DNA of 64,000 bases from Sphingomonas sp. JC676. GTDB lineage: Bacteria > Pseudomonadota > Alphaproteobacteria > Sphingomonadales > Sphingomonadaceae. A model generated the notes under the pieces. The model was not told the origin of the DNA. It saw only the letters and a list, made by a program, of their open reading frames with translations, and did no database searches. Where the stretch lies: contig NZ_JACTGR010000001.1 in NCBI RefSeq assembly GCF_014489075.1, positions 1,240,001 to 1,304,000 of the forward strand, written 5' to 3'. Both the position numbers and the translations under genes were made by a program. The number at the start of each line of letters is the position of its first letter. Within the stretch, counting starts at the first letter, position 1. Shown here one piece after another: positions 36,181 through 45,361 of the stretch.

Positions 36181-38339
36181 CTATTTCTCCTTCACCCGCT
36201 CGAATGGCGGCTGCACCATCGGCGGGTCAATCCATGGATGATGCCCGCCCTTCAGAACCGTCACTACCCGTTCGCCGGCGAAGGTCACCGCCACGCCGCC
36301 GGTGCGCGCGAGCGTCTCGCGGTCGAGCTTGAGCCAGCGCGGCGCGCAACCCGGCGGGAGTCGCCGTTCGCTCACCACGATGTCGGAGCCGCCGCACACC
36401 GCCATCATTGCGCGCCACGGCACCAGATAGCCGCTCCGCGTCGCCGCCACCCGCCAGCGCCGCGCGCCCGCCACCGCGTCGATCAGGCACAGATCCTTGC
36501 TGCATCGCGCCTCGGGCCGCTCGGCGAGCAGTTCGATCGCCTCATCGTCCGCCCCGCTATTCTCGCCCAGCATCGATCGCGTATAGTCACCCGCCCGGTC
36601 GCGGAGCAGCGCCATGCCGCCATCGGGCGTACGGATCGCCAGATGCCGCCCATCGCCCGTCACCAGCAGGTCCGGCGGTGGCGTGAGCAGCGCCCAGACC
36701 GCACCCAGTGCCAGCGGCGCCAGCCCGACCAGTCGCACCCGCGTCCGCCAGAGCGCGATCCACAGTCCGCCCGCGACCATCAGCGCATAGGCTCCGCCCG
36801 GCATCGCCGGCAGCGCCGCCACCGCGCCGGGTGCGGATGCCGCCGCATGCGCCAGCCAGAGCAGGAACGCCAAGGCCCGCGCCGTCAGCCACCAGACCGG
36901 CGCACCCAGCCCCGCAATATCGAGCAGCAGCGCCAGTGCCTCTAGCGGCATGATTACGAAGGTTGTCAGCGGGATAGCGACGATATTGGCGAGCGCACCG
37001 TAGATGCCCGCCTGATGGAAATGGAACAATGCGATCGGCATCAGGGCCAGCTCCACCGCCACACCGGTCAGTAGCAGCGAACCCAGGTTGCGGAGCAGGT
37101 GGCGTCCCCACCCTTCTTCGCGCCGCTCGAACCAGCCGCGGATCCTCGGGCTCTCATGCAGCGCCACGATCGCAGTCACCGCCGCGAAGCTCAGCTGGAA
37201 GCTCGGGCCCGCCAGCGCCTCGGGCCATAGCAGCAGCACGACCAGCGCGCCTGCCGCCACCAGCCGCAATGTGATCGCCTCGCGCCCCAGGCTCAGTGCG
37301 AGCAGGACGATCAACGCCGCTACGCACGATCGGATCGTCGGCACCTCGGCGCCCGTGAGCCATGTATAGCCGATCGCCGCCAGCGCGCCCGCGCCCGCCG
37401 CGACCAAGGTAGCCGCCAGCGCAGCGCCAGTGTCGGGCTCAGCGACAGCAGCCGCAGCACAACGAACATCGCCGCCGCGGTCACCGCAGTCACGTGCAGC
37501 CCGCTCACCGAGAGCAGGTGCGCGAGCCCCGATCGCCGCATCGCCTCGGCATCTGCCTCCGAGATCGCGCCCTGGTCTCCGGTCGCGAGCGCGCTTGCGA
37601 TTCCCCCGCCGCTTCCCTCGACCCGGCCCTGGATATGCTTGGACAATCGCGCCCGCAGGTCCGCCCCCTGCGGCTCGCCCGGCGTCACCACCCTGATCGG
37701 AGCGAAGCCCTTGCCCGTCGCCCCCAGCCCGTTGAACCACGCCACCCGCGCGAAATCATAGGCGCCGGGCACCGAGGGCGGCGCCGGCGGCATCAGCCGC
37801 GCCCGCATCTCCACCACCGCGCCCCGCGCCACGACCGCCGGCATGTCCTCCTCGGCGACATTGACCCGCAACTTGCCCGGCAGATCCGCCCGCCCGAGCG
37901 GCGCGATCGTCAGGCGCACGAGCTCGCGCGACGGCAGTTGCTCGACACGGACTACCCGCCCCTGGAACGTCGCGATCGCCGGCCGCGCCAGCACCGGCGC
38001 CGCCACGTTCTCCGCCCGCCACCAAATCAGCGCGCATCCCGCGGCCGCCATCAGTCCCGCGATCAGCACAGCACGCCCGAAACGTCCGCCCAGCGTCGCG
38101 CCCGCCAATGCCACTGCCACGCCGCCCAGCATGAACCCGATCCAGCGCCCCGCGTCGGGCAGCACGAACCAGGCAGTGATCCCCGCGCCCAGCATCACCG
38201 GCAGCCACAGCACCAATTGCTCGCGCTCGGCCTCCAGCCAGCGTTCCACGCCGTCGCGCGACTGGCGGAATCCGTGCCGCGCCTCCATTTGTAGGGAGGA
38301 AAACCCCGTGCTAGGGGCCTCGGCGGCTGAACTGGCCAT
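36181..38339 (-). pseudogene. comEC: comEC (DNA-uptake channel), interrupted by a frameshift
   Basis: Two overlapping frames together encode one ComEC/Rec2 protein. The 5' frame covers the N-terminal DUF4131 region, the OB-fold and the start of the competence domain (SGLAHLLSVSGLHVTAVTAA, LALRWRLP), then becomes nonsense. The 3' frame resumes with VAAGAGALAAIGYTWLTGAE and FQLSFAAVTAIVALHESP and runs to the TAG at 36181. One base seems lost at about 37404-37409 (CCAAGG on the plus strand); adding one T to the coding strand would rejoin RLP to LVAAGAG. ComEC forms the inner-membrane channel for single-stranded DNA in natural transformation. It could be a real mutation or a sequencing error. Confidence 0.85.
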
Positions 38340-38367
38340 CAAATTTCAAGTCTGGGAGCAAGCGCGG

Positions 38368-39789
38368 TTGAGCGCAAATTCTGATACCGGCGGCAAGCCA
38401 GTCGTCACCCGTTTCGCGCCGTCCCCCACGGGCTTCCTCCATATCGGCGGCGCGCGCACCGCTTTGTTCAACCTGCTTTTCGCCCACCATCACGGCGGCA
38501 AGTTCCTGCTGCGCATCGAGGATACCGATCGCGCGCGCTCTACGCAGCCCGCGATCGAGGCCATTCTCGATGGAATGCGCTGGCTCGGGCTCGACTGGGA
38601 CGGCGACGAGGTCTTCCAGTTCGCCCGCGCCGAGCGCCATGCCGAGGTCGCGCGCCAGATGATCGAGAAGGGTGCAGCCTATCGCTGCTACCTCACCCAA
38701 GACGAACTCGCGGCGATGCGCGCCGAGGCCGAGGCGGCCAAGAAGCCGCTGCGCATCCGCTCTCCCTGGCGCGAGCGCGAGAACAACGACGCGAACGCGC
38801 CCTATGTCGTCCGCCTCAAGGCGCCGACCGAAGGCGCGACAACGATCCGCGACCAGGTCCAGGGCGAAGTCACCGTGCAGAACAGCGAGATCGACGATCT
38901 CGTCCTGCTCCGCTCGGATGGCACACCTACGTATATGCTTGCCGTGGTGGTCGACGACCACGACATGGGCGTCACGCACGTAATCCGCGGTGACGATCAC
39001 TTGAACAACGCCTTCCGCCAGCTGCCAATCTACCGCGCCATGGGCTGGCCCGAGCCCGAATACGCCCATATCCCGCTGATCCACGGCGCGGACGGCGCGA
39101 AGCTGTCGAAGCGCCACGGCGCGCTGGGCGTCGACGCCTATCGCGACGAGATGGGCATCCTGCCCGAGGCGCTGAGCAATTATCTGCTCCGCCTCGGCTG
39201 GGGGCATGGCGATGACGAGATTATCAGCCGCGAGCAGGCGATCGAATGGTTCGATCTCGCCGGGGTCGGCAAGTCGCCTTCGCGGTTCGACCTTAAGAAG
39301 CTCGAGAATCTCAACGGTCACTATATCCGCGCCGCCGACGATGCCCGGCTCGCCGATCTGGTAGCCCAGCACCTTCCGTTCGATCTGACCGAGTCGCAGC
39401 GCGATCTTTTGCAGCGCGGCATGGCAGTCTTGAAGCCTAGGGCCGCGAATCTCCTGGAATTATCAGAAGGTGCTTCCTTCCTGTTTCGCACGCGCCCACT
39501 CGAATTGGACGAGGCCGCGGCCGCTCTGCTAGAGGGCGACGCGCGGGCGCTGCTGGCCCGGCTTCACGCCGCGCTTGACGGCGTCGAAGCCTGGGATACG
39601 GAAGCGCTCGAAGCGGCGGTACTCACCGTCGCGGAAGATGCGGGGGTCAAGCTCGGCGCCGCTGCGCAACCGTTGCGCGCAGCACTTGTCGGGCGGAAGA
39701 CCTCGCCCGGCATTTTCGACGTCCTGGCATTGCTGGGGCGCGAGGAAAGCCTGGCCCGCATCGCAGACCAGATGACCGTTCCCGCCTGA
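38368..39789 (+). CDS. gltX: Glutamyl-tRNA synthetase
   Basis: About 473 residues. [20 protein letters not shown] is the HIGH-containing class I signature, [12 protein letters not shown] follows, and the KMSKS counterpart is [11 protein letters not shown]. The C-terminal helical anticodon-binding domain is complete. Start is uncertain: the TTG at 38368 gives the expected short N-terminus before [13 protein letters not shown], whereas a GTG at 38308 has a better ribosome-binding site (GGGAGGA) but adds 20 residues and would overlap the divergent comEC start. gltA follows after 28 bases. Confidence 0.93.
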   Translation: MSANSDTGGKPVVTRFAPSPTGFLHIGGARTALFNLLFAHHHGGKFLLRIEDTDRARSTQPAIEAILDGMRWLGLDWDGDEVFQFARAERHAEVARQMIEKGAAYRCYLTQDELAAMRAEAEAAKKPLRIRSPWRERENNDANAPYVVRLKAPTEGATTIRDQVQGEVTVQNSEIDDLVLLRSDGTPTYMLAVVVDDHDMGVTHVIRGDDHLNNAFRQLPIYRAMGWPEPEYAHIPLIHGADGAKLSKRHGALGVDAYRDEMGILPEALSNYLLRLGWGHGDDEIISREQAIEWFDLAGVGKSPSRFDLKKLENLNGHYIRAADDARLADLVAQHLPFDLTESQRDLLQRGMAVLKPRAANLLELSEGASFLFRTRPLELDEAAAALLEGDARALLARLHAALDGVEAWDTEALEAAVLTVAEDAGVKLGAAAQPLRAALVGRKTSPGIFDVLALLGREESLARIADQMTVPA

Positions 39790-39817
39790 ACCGCGGGACA
39801 AGCAAGGACGACGAACT

Positions 39818-41101
39818 ATGAGCGACACCGCGAAGCTGCAGGTTCCGGGGAAGGAAGTCGAATATCCGATCCTGAAGGGCAGCACCGGCCCCGATGTCGT
39901 CGATATCCGCAAGCTCTATGCCCAGACGGGCATGTTCACCTACGATCCTGGCTTCACCTCGACGGCGAGCTGCGAATCGGGCCTGACCTTCATCGACGGC
40001 GACGAGGGCGTCCTGCTCCATCGCGGCTATCCGATCGGCCAGCTCGCCGAGCATTCGAGCTTCATGGAAGTCAGCTACCTGCTGCTGAACGGCGAACTGC
40101 CGACCCAGGACGAGCTGAGCAGCTTCACCCGCACGATCACCCGCCACACCATGCTGCACGAGCAGCTCGCCACCTTCTATCGCGGCTTCCGCCGCGATGC
40201 GCATCCGATGGCGGTGATGTGCGGCGTCGCCGGCGCGCTCTCGGCCTTTTATCACGACTCGACCGACATCACCGATCCCAAGCAGCGGATGATCGCCAGC
40301 CACCGGCTGATCGCCAAGATGCCGACGATCGCGGCGATGGCGTACAAGTACAGCGTCGGCCAGCCGTTCCTCTATCCGGACAACGACCTCAGCTACACCG
40401 GCAATTTCCTGCGCATGACCTTCGGCGTGCCGGCGGAGAAATATGTGGTGAACCCGGTGGTCGAGAAAGCGCTCGACCGCATCTTCATCCTCCACGCCGA
40501 TCACGAGCAGAACGCCTCGACCTCGACCGTGCGCCTCGCCGGTTCCTCGGGCGCCAACCCGTTCGCGTGCATTGCCGCCGGCATCGCCTGCCTCTGGGGC
40601 CCGGCGCATGGCGGCGCCAACGAAGCCGCGCTCAACATGCTGCATGAGATCGGTCGTCCGGAGCGCATCCCCGAGTTCATCGCCCGCGCCAAGGACAAGA
40701 ACGATCCGTTCCGCCTGATGGGCTTCGGCCACCGCGTCTACAAGAACTACGATCCGCGCGCGACGGTAATGCAGAAGACCGTGCGCGAGGTGTTCAAGGA
40801 ACTGAACGTCTCCGATCCGGTGTTTGACGTGGCGCTCCAGCTCGAGGAAATGGCGCTCAAGGACGATTATTTCATCGAGAAGAAGCTCTTCCCGAACGTC
40901 GACTTCTATTCGGGTGTGATCCTTTCGGCGATTGGCTTCCCGACGACGATGTTCACCGCTTTGTTCGCGCTCGCCCGCACCGTCGGCTGGGTCGCGCAGT
41001 GGAACGAGATGATCTCGGATCCCGAGCAGAAGATCGGCCGTCCGCGCCAGCTCTATACGGGCCCGACGCAGCGCGACTACGTCCCCGTCGACAATCGCTG
41101 A
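39818..41101 (+). CDS. gltA: Citrate synthase
   Basis: 427 residues, the hexameric type II form of Gram-negative bacteria. Catalytic residues are seen in [17 protein letters not shown] (His), [14 protein letters not shown] (His) and [15 protein letters not shown] (Asp). It condenses oxaloacetate with acetyl-CoA to enter the citric acid cycle. A strong terminator hairpin follows after 25 bases, so gltX-gltA ends there. Confidence 0.97.
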   Translation: MSDTAKLQVPGKEVEYPILKGSTGPDVVDIRKLYAQTGMFTYDPGFTSTASCESGLTFIDGDEGVLLHRGYPIGQLAEHSSFMEVSYLLLNGELPTQDELSSFTRTITRHTMLHEQLATFYRGFRRDAHPMAVMCGVAGALSAFYHDSTDITDPKQRMIASHRLIAKMPTIAAMAYKYSVGQPFLYPDNDLSYTGNFLRMTFGVPAEKYVVNPVVEKALDRIFILHADHEQNASTSTVRLAGSSGANPFACIAAGIACLWGPAHGGANEAALNMLHEIGRPERIPEFIARAKDKNDPFRLMGFGHRVYKNYDPRATVMQKTVREVFKELNVSDPVFDVALQLEEMALKDDYFIEKKLFPNVDFYSGVILSAIGFPTTMFTALFALARTVGWVAQWNEMISDPEQKIGRPRQLYTGPTQRDYVPVDNR

Positions 41102-41126
41102 TCCGTTCTCCCGCGAGACAGACTTG

Positions 41127-41167
41127 GCCGGCGCCCCCGGGCATGAATGGGGGCGCCGGCTTGGTTT
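41127..41167 (+). terminator. Strong intrinsic terminator of gltA
   Basis: GCCGGCGCCCCC pairs perfectly with GGGGGCGCCGGC (12 bp, 10-base loop) and is followed by the T-rich TTGGTTT. This is the best terminator-like structure in the window. Confidence 0.8.
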
Positions 41168-41203
41168 GAGGGGTGGGGAACCCACCCTCTCACGCCATCG
41201 GGA

Positions 41204-41641
41204 TCAGTCGTGATATGCCTGCGACAATGCCCGCAACCATTCGGCCATGACGGCCTTGGCTTCGGTTGACAGGTATAGATGCGACCGGCGGTGATCTCTT
41301 GCGTCCGGGGCACGGCAAACCGCCCCCCGGCTCACCAGCAGCGTGATCCAGCGAAGCGCGGTGGTGGTTGGCACGCCGGACGCGATGCAGGCGCTCGTGA
41401 TGCTGACGACACGGCCCTCTATCCCGGCCGCAAAGAGATCCAGCAGGATTTCCCAGGCTGGATCCGCAAACAAATCGGCGCCAAAGAAATCCCCGCGCTT
41501 TCGCCGCATGCGCAGATATTTCTGCGCCACCGCCGCGAGTTCTGTATCGGACTTTTCGACGTGTCGCTCGACATTGCCGGTCGCGGACCGCCCGCCCGCG
41601 GCGGCGCGAGCAATCATCGAGAGCGCATTAAGGCTGGACAT
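41204..41641 (-). CDS. Small winged-helix (MarR-like) DNA-binding protein
   Basis: 145 residues from the ATG at 41641, which follows an AGGAGG ribosome-binding site. The C-terminal half reads as a winged helix: DPAWEILLDLFAAGIEGR, SITSACIASGVPTTTALRWI (recognition helix) and LVSRGAVCRAPDARDHRRSH with LYLSTEAKAVMAEWL (wing and last helix), close to the MarR pattern. The N-terminal 55 residues look like an Ala/Arg-rich helical extension. Target genes are unknown. It overlaps the upstream membrane protein gene by 14 bases and is the last gene of this minus-strand cluster. Confidence 0.72.
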   Translation of the reverse strand: MSSLNALSMIARAAAGGRSATGNVERHVEKSDTELAAVAQKYLRMRRKRGDFFGADLFADPAWEILLDLFAAGIEGRVVSITSACIASGVPTTTALRWITLLVSRGAVCRAPDARDHRRSHLYLSTEAKAVMAEWLRALSQAYHD

Positions 41642-42083
41642 TGCTGCCTCCTGGGGTAGGCCCAAGTTGGTGAGGATCGACGCCCGCTCGTCGATCTAAA
41701 GTAGCGCCGAGCACCATCACGAGCATGATCGGGATGCCCCAGACGCTTTCCAGCCCGCGGTAGATCGCCGGTGTATATCCCGCCGCCAACCAGGTCGCTG
41801 TATGTGCCAGGACGCCGTTCATCTGAAAGCCTGTGATCCAGATCGTCCAATAACGCCTGCTGTTGAGCATCAGCACGTAGAAGCCGACGAGCAGTGCACC
41901 ATCCAGGATGACCTTGAAGCCGGGCGATGTTGCCAGGTGCAGATCGACCGAGCCAACCGCTCGGCCGATCAGGACTGTGGCGAGCGACATGAAGGCCGCC
42001 CATCGTCCATCCCTGCCTCCATTGATCGCGGTGACCGCGCAACAGAGAAGCGTCAGGGACAGGAACAACATGACTATCAGCAT
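41628..42083 (-). CDS. Membrane protein of unknown function (151 aa)
   Basis: It has four hydrophobic segments: about residues 1-20 (VMLFLSLTLLCCAVTAING), 27-45, 57-75 (GFKVILDGALLVGFYVLMLN) and 110-130 (VWGIPIMLVMVLGATLDRR), and a hydrophilic C-terminal tail. No family is recognised. Its 3' end overlaps the winged-helix gene, so they are probably translated together, and the protein could act as a sensor or partner for the regulator (inference only). Confidence 0.62.
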   Translation of the reverse strand: MLIVMLFLSLTLLCCAVTAINGGRDGRWAAFMSLATVLIGRAVGSVDLHLATSPGFKVILDGALLVGFYVLMLNSRRYWTIWITGFQMNGVLAHTATWLAAGYTPAIYRGLESVWGIPIMLVMVLGATLDRRAGVDPHQLGPTPGGSNVQP

Positions 42084-42128
42084 GGCCTGCCCAACGATGC
42101 GTTATGCGCTTGCGCAAGATGCAGCCGC

Positions 42129-42482
42129 TCAAGCAACCGCCTGGGGTTGTTGATGGACAGGCGCCGACGCTTCGGTGAACACCTCGAGCGGATTGTCGCA
42201 TCCCAGATCCACAACATTCAAATTGCTGCCCCGCTTGATGACGTTCATTCGCTTGGCGGCCTCGACGAAATCGCCTCGGACCCCGATCAGAGACGTCAGC
42301 CCGGAAGCCACCGAACTGAAGATCGTCTGGGACTGTGCCGGTGGCACCTTGCCGTTGTGAGCGGTCTCGATCAACGATCCGAACATGCGTGATCCGGCGA
42401 CCAGCGCATCATCCACGGCGTCAAATGTCGACCGCAAATCCCCGGCGAGTACTATCGCCGCGCCTTTTTCGAATTTATGCAT
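42129..42482 (-). CDS. Hypothetical protein (117 aa)
   Basis: A soluble, helical protein (TFDAVDDALVAGSRMFGSLI, SQTIFSSVASGLTSLIGVRG, DFVEAAKRMNVIKR) with LDLGCDN-like content (NLNVVDLGCDNPLEVF) and a Pro/Gln-rich end. No signal peptide or named domain. It lies between the membrane protein gene and the LuxR-type gene on the same strand, and may belong to the same cluster. Confidence 0.6.
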   Translation of the reverse strand: MHKFEKGAAIVLAGDLRSTFDAVDDALVAGSRMFGSLIETAHNGKVPPAQSQTIFSSVASGLTSLIGVRGDFVEAAKRMNVIKRGSNLNVVDLGCDNPLEVFTEASAPVHQQPQAVA

Positions 42483-42537
42483 AGCTTTCCCCTTAGCGCC
42501 GGAGCACGGCGCATTAAGTTTCCGACCCTTGGTAAAA

Positions 42538-42987
42538 TCAGAAGACTTTCAGGATGCCGAGAAAGAGGATCACAATCGCTAGAACCAGCACCACTCCGGT
42601 TATCCCGGATCGGATTGCCAGCAAGGTCATCTGAGCCGCGTTCAGGTCATGCAGTCTTCCTCCAACCGGTATTGGAAAGAGCAGCCTTACAAGCGCTTTC
42701 CATTCGGCCTGTGCAAAGCTCTCTGCCTCGTTGGCGGGCTCCGCAAGGGCTTGCGATGGTGATCCCGATTTTTGGGGTAGCTCCGACGCAGTGAGCGCCC
42801 GGGCCGCATCTCGACGATTCGAGGCCCCGAGCCGGCTCATTGCCGCCTTGACGTAGGTGTCGACGGTCTGCGGGGACAGACCTGTCTCTGCCGCGATCTC
42901 TTTGGTGGACATTCCTCTCGCCACGAGTCGCAAGCAGTTTTTCTGACTTTCGGACAACTGGCTCGTGTCCACCTGCAAATCCTCCAA
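42538..42987 (-). CDS. LuxR-type HTH regulator with a C-terminal membrane anchor
   Basis: 149 residues. The N-terminal 65 residues are a GerE/LuxR helix-turn-helix: LSESQKNCLRLVARGMSTKE, IAAETGLSPQTVDTYVKAAM, SRLGASNRRDAARAL. A disordered linker (about 68-100) leads to one strongly hydrophobic helix at the very end (about 125-147, SGITGVVLVLAIVILFLGIL). No receiver or ligand-binding domain is present. It is probably a tail-anchored transcription factor held at the inner membrane. The ATG at 42987 was used. Confidence 0.78.
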   Translation of the reverse strand: MEDLQVDTSQLSESQKNCLRLVARGMSTKEIAAETGLSPQTVDTYVKAAMSRLGASNRRDAARALTASELPQKSGSPSQALAEPANEAESFAQAEWKALVRLLFPIPVGGRLHDLNAAQMTLLAIRSGITGVVLVLAIVILFLGILKVF

Positions 42988-43021
42988 CGTGGACCTAATC
43001 GGACAAAATCATGCCACGTGT

Positions 43022-43240
43022 CTAGAGAGCTTCGGAGTCGATGCCATCCGAGTCGATATCGGGCAGTGACGAAACCCCGTTCTCGCCGCGCTCCAACGCC
43101 AATAGCATATCGAGGCCGAGCTGCAGGTGGCAGGCGGGGCTGCCATCTCCCGCCTCATCGCAAAGGCGAAGCGCCGATTCGACACACTCGATCGCGCAAC
43201 GTCGTATCGCCTTGCGCTCAACTTCCGTGATACGTCGCAT
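43022..43240 (-). CDS. Hypothetical small acidic protein (72 aa)
   Basis: From the ATG at 43240 the protein reads RRITEVERKAIRRCAIECVE, then ALRLCDEAGDGSPACHLQLG and LDMLLALERGEN, ending in an acidic tail (DIDSDGIDSEAL). It is mostly helical with four cysteines. A GTG at 43300 would add 20 residues; neither start has a good ribosome-binding site. No family is recognised. It precedes the LuxR-type gene on the same strand, 35 bases away. Confidence 0.52.
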   Translation of the reverse strand: MRRITEVERKAIRRCAIECVESALRLCDEAGDGSPACHLQLGLDMLLALERGENGVSSLPDIDSDGIDSEAL

Positions 43241-43349
43241 CCGCGGATGCTGCGGCAAGTCGCATGATGGAACAACTCTGGAACGGTCCAGCTTTGGCAC
43301 ACACGGCCGGAGAGGTTACGCTCCCTTACCACCCGAGAGGAGTCGTCCA

Positions 43350-43553
43350 TTGGTCCGCACGCTCGCAACTGCCGCCGGCATCCTCCTCCTGGCCTTCGGC
43401 GCGCTGTTCCTGCTCCAGGGCCTCGGCGTGATCCGCTGGCCAGCGGAAAGCTTCATGATCGACAGCCGTACCTGGATATTTCGCGGCGCCGTGATCGCCG
43501 CGATTGGCGCGGTTCTGATTCTTCTGGCGCGATTCGGCGGCACGCGGTCCTAA
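43350..43553 (+). CDS. Two-helix small membrane protein (67 aa)
   Basis: Started at a TTG at 43350, because GAGAGGAG lies 7-8 bases before it. Helix 1 is LATAAGILLLAFGALFLLQG, a short loop with VIRWPAESFMIDSRTW follows, and helix 2 is FRGAVIAAIGAVLILLARFG. It is a plausible two-pass inner-membrane protein of unknown role. It is divergent from the acidic protein gene. Confidence 0.55.
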   Translation: MVRTLATAAGILLLAFGALFLLQGLGVIRWPAESFMIDSRTWIFRGAVIAAIGAVLILLARFGGTRS

Positions 43554-43642
43554 CCTGAACCTTCCCCAACGACCGATTCAGCAACGCGAACGCTTCTGCA
43601 GCGTATTCCTCTGGTCAGCGGGCAAAAAGAGAGGAAGCAGAT

Positions 43643-43924
43643 ATGAAGACCCTTACCAAGATCATCGCCGCGGCGGGCATCGCCGTCGCCACCATCGCCG
43701 CCGCCGCACCGGCCGACGCCCAGCGTTATCGCGGCGACCGCCAGGACCGTGAGTATCGCGGTGACCGCCACGACCGTCACGATCGCTGGGATCGCGGGCA
43801 TCGCCGCGGCTGGGATCGCGGCTATCATCGCGGTTGGGACCGCCGCTATTATAATCGCGGCCGTCATCACCGCAGCTGCTGGAACGAGTGGCATCGCGGC
43901 TATCGCGTCCGCGTCTGCCGTTAA
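43643..43924 (+). CDS. Small secreted Arg/His/Trp/Tyr-rich protein (93 aa)
   Basis: A signal peptide (IIAAAGIAVATIAAAAPADA, cleavage after ADA) is followed by RDR-type repeats (DRQDREYRGDRHDRHDRW), then RGW/RGY repeats (GHRRGWDRGYHRGWDRRYY). It ends in a compact C-terminal part with two cysteines (HRSCWNEWHRGYRVRVCR) that could form a disulfide. The mature protein is very basic and aromatic. It resembles short RcnB-like or YXWGXW-type envelope proteins, without a firm family call. The ATG follows GAGAGGAAG. Confidence 0.7.
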   Translation: MKTLTKIIAAAGIAVATIAAAAPADAQRYRGDRQDREYRGDRHDRHDRWDRGHRRGWDRGYHRGWDRRYYNRGRHHRSCWNEWHRGYRVRVCR

Positions 43925-43966
43925 ATTCAGGGTCAGGCGTCCGTCCCTCGCGGGCGGGCGCCGCCC

Positions 43967-45361
43967 TCAGCCGCGCATCGGCAAGGTGAACACGAACCGC
44001 GCACCCATGCCCGGCGCGCTGTCGACCAGCAGGTCGCCGCCCATCGCCCGCGCCAGCCGCCGCGAGATATAGAGTCCCAATCCCGAGCCCCCCGGCTCGC
44101 TGGCATCGACTCGGCCGAACTTCTCGAAGATCCGCGCCTGGTCTTCCTGGGCAATGCCCTTGCCCTGATCGGCGACGATCACGCAGCCCATGTCGCCGTC
44201 GCGCTCGAGCCGCAGCCACACCATCCCGCCCGGCGGCGAATAACGCACGGCATTGCCGATCAGATTGACCAGCACCTGCAGCGCCCGGCGGAACTCGCCG
44301 GTGACCGGCATTTCCTCGTCCAGCGCCGACTTGTCGATCCGCACGTCGGCCTGGTTGGCGCGCACCGTCAGCAGCCCCGCCGCGCGGCGCGCGACATCGG
44401 CTAGGTCAACCGGTTCCTGGAGCGGCGCGAAATCGTCGCGCTCCACCGCCTGGAGATCGACCAGATCCTCGACCAGCCCGAGCAGATGCCGCCCCGCATT
44501 GGCGATGTCCGCGGCATACTCCGCGTAGTCGGTCTTGAGCGGCCCCTCGGTCTCGGCGCTGATCGAGTCGGCATTGGCGATGATCTTGCTGAGTGGTCCG
44601 CGCAGCGCCCGGTCGAGCCGCTGGCTGAACGAATCGGGGAAGCCCCCGAACGGCGCAGCGGGGCCCGGCACCGGCGCGTCGAGCACCGGCGGCGGCGGCG
44701 CCTCGTCGATCATGTGCGCCGCCCCGACGAACCCAGCGAAGCGCCCGCCCGGATCGGTGCGCGGCGTCGCGGCGAGGCGGACCAGGCGCCCGGTGCCGCG
44801 CAATTCCGCCTTCTGCCCGTCGAACCGTGCCTGCGCGGTCACTGCGTTCAGGATCGGGAGGTTGCCCGTCTCGTCATGCTCTAGCGCGAACAGCCGGGTC
44901 AGCGGCTGCCCCAGCATTTCGCCCGAGTCGAATCCATAGCGCTCGCCCGCCTCGATCGAGAGGAAGGTGATGCGCAACGAGGCATCGGTCTCCCACAGCC
45001 AATCGGCGGCGGAGCGGAAGAAGTCGCCGTCGCGCTCGGGATCGCTCGCCGTTGCCCGCCATGCCGGGCGCGGGCGCCAGCCGCTCACTTCGAGTCGCAG
45101 ACCGCCCATTTCTGGTTCGGCGCGCACCCAGAGCTCGATATCGTCGTCGCCATCGGCGGCGATCACGTTGCGCGAGATCGCGATCCCCAGCCGTTGCGCC
45201 AGCCGTGCCAGCGCCGCGACCTGCGGCACCGCCAGCGCCGCGCCCTGACTGCCGCCCGCCCGCTGGTTGAGCTCCATCAGCAGCGGCTCGGCATCGATCA
45301 GCCGCCCGCCCGAATCGAGCCTGCCGATGGCCAGCGGCATGCTGAGGTCGTGCGCGTTCAC
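43967..45361 (-). CDS. PAS-domain sensor histidine-kinase homologue lacking the phospho-acceptor His
   Basis: 464 residues from a GTG that overlaps the stop of the DUF2336 gene (GTGA). There is no transmembrane segment. A PAS-like domain lies at about 113-220 (DWLWETDASLRITFLSIEAG). The dimerisation helix reads DRALRGPLSKIIANADSI at about 249-266; where active kinases have H-E-L-R-T-P-L, this has R-A-L-R-G-P-L, so the histidine is Arg251. The ATPase domain is intact: N-box (LVNLIGNAVRYSPPGG), G1 (DQGKGI), F-box (IFEKFGR), G2 (GGSGLGLYISRRLA). It may bind ATP but cannot autophosphorylate at the usual place. Confidence 0.85.
   Translation of the reverse strand: MNAHDLSMPLAIGRLDSGGRLIDAEPLLMELNQRAGGSQGAALAVPQVAALARLAQRLGIAISRNVIAADGDDDIELWVRAEPEMGGLRLEVSGWRPRPAWRATASDPERDGDFFRSAADWLWETDASLRITFLSIEAGERYGFDSGEMLGQPLTRLFALEHDETGNLPILNAVTAQARFDGQKAELRGTGRLVRLAATPRTDPGGRFAGFVGAAHMIDEAPPPPVLDAPVPGPAAPFGGFPDSFSQRLDRALRGPLSKIIANADSISAETEGPLKTDYAEYAADIANAGRHLLGLVEDLVDLQAVERDDFAPLQEPVDLADVARRAAGLLTVRANQADVRIDKSALDEEMPVTGEFRRALQVLVNLIGNAVRYSPPGGMVWLRLERDGDMGCVIVADQGKGIAQEDQARIFEKFGRVDASEPGGSGLGLYISRRLARAMGGDLLVDSAPGMGARFVFTLPMRG

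Noticed and set aside
41204-43924. Interpreting this region of small unknown genes as a prophage or genomic island
   Set aside because: No integrase, tRNA target, direct repeats or phage structural genes are present, and base composition is only slightly different from the flanks.
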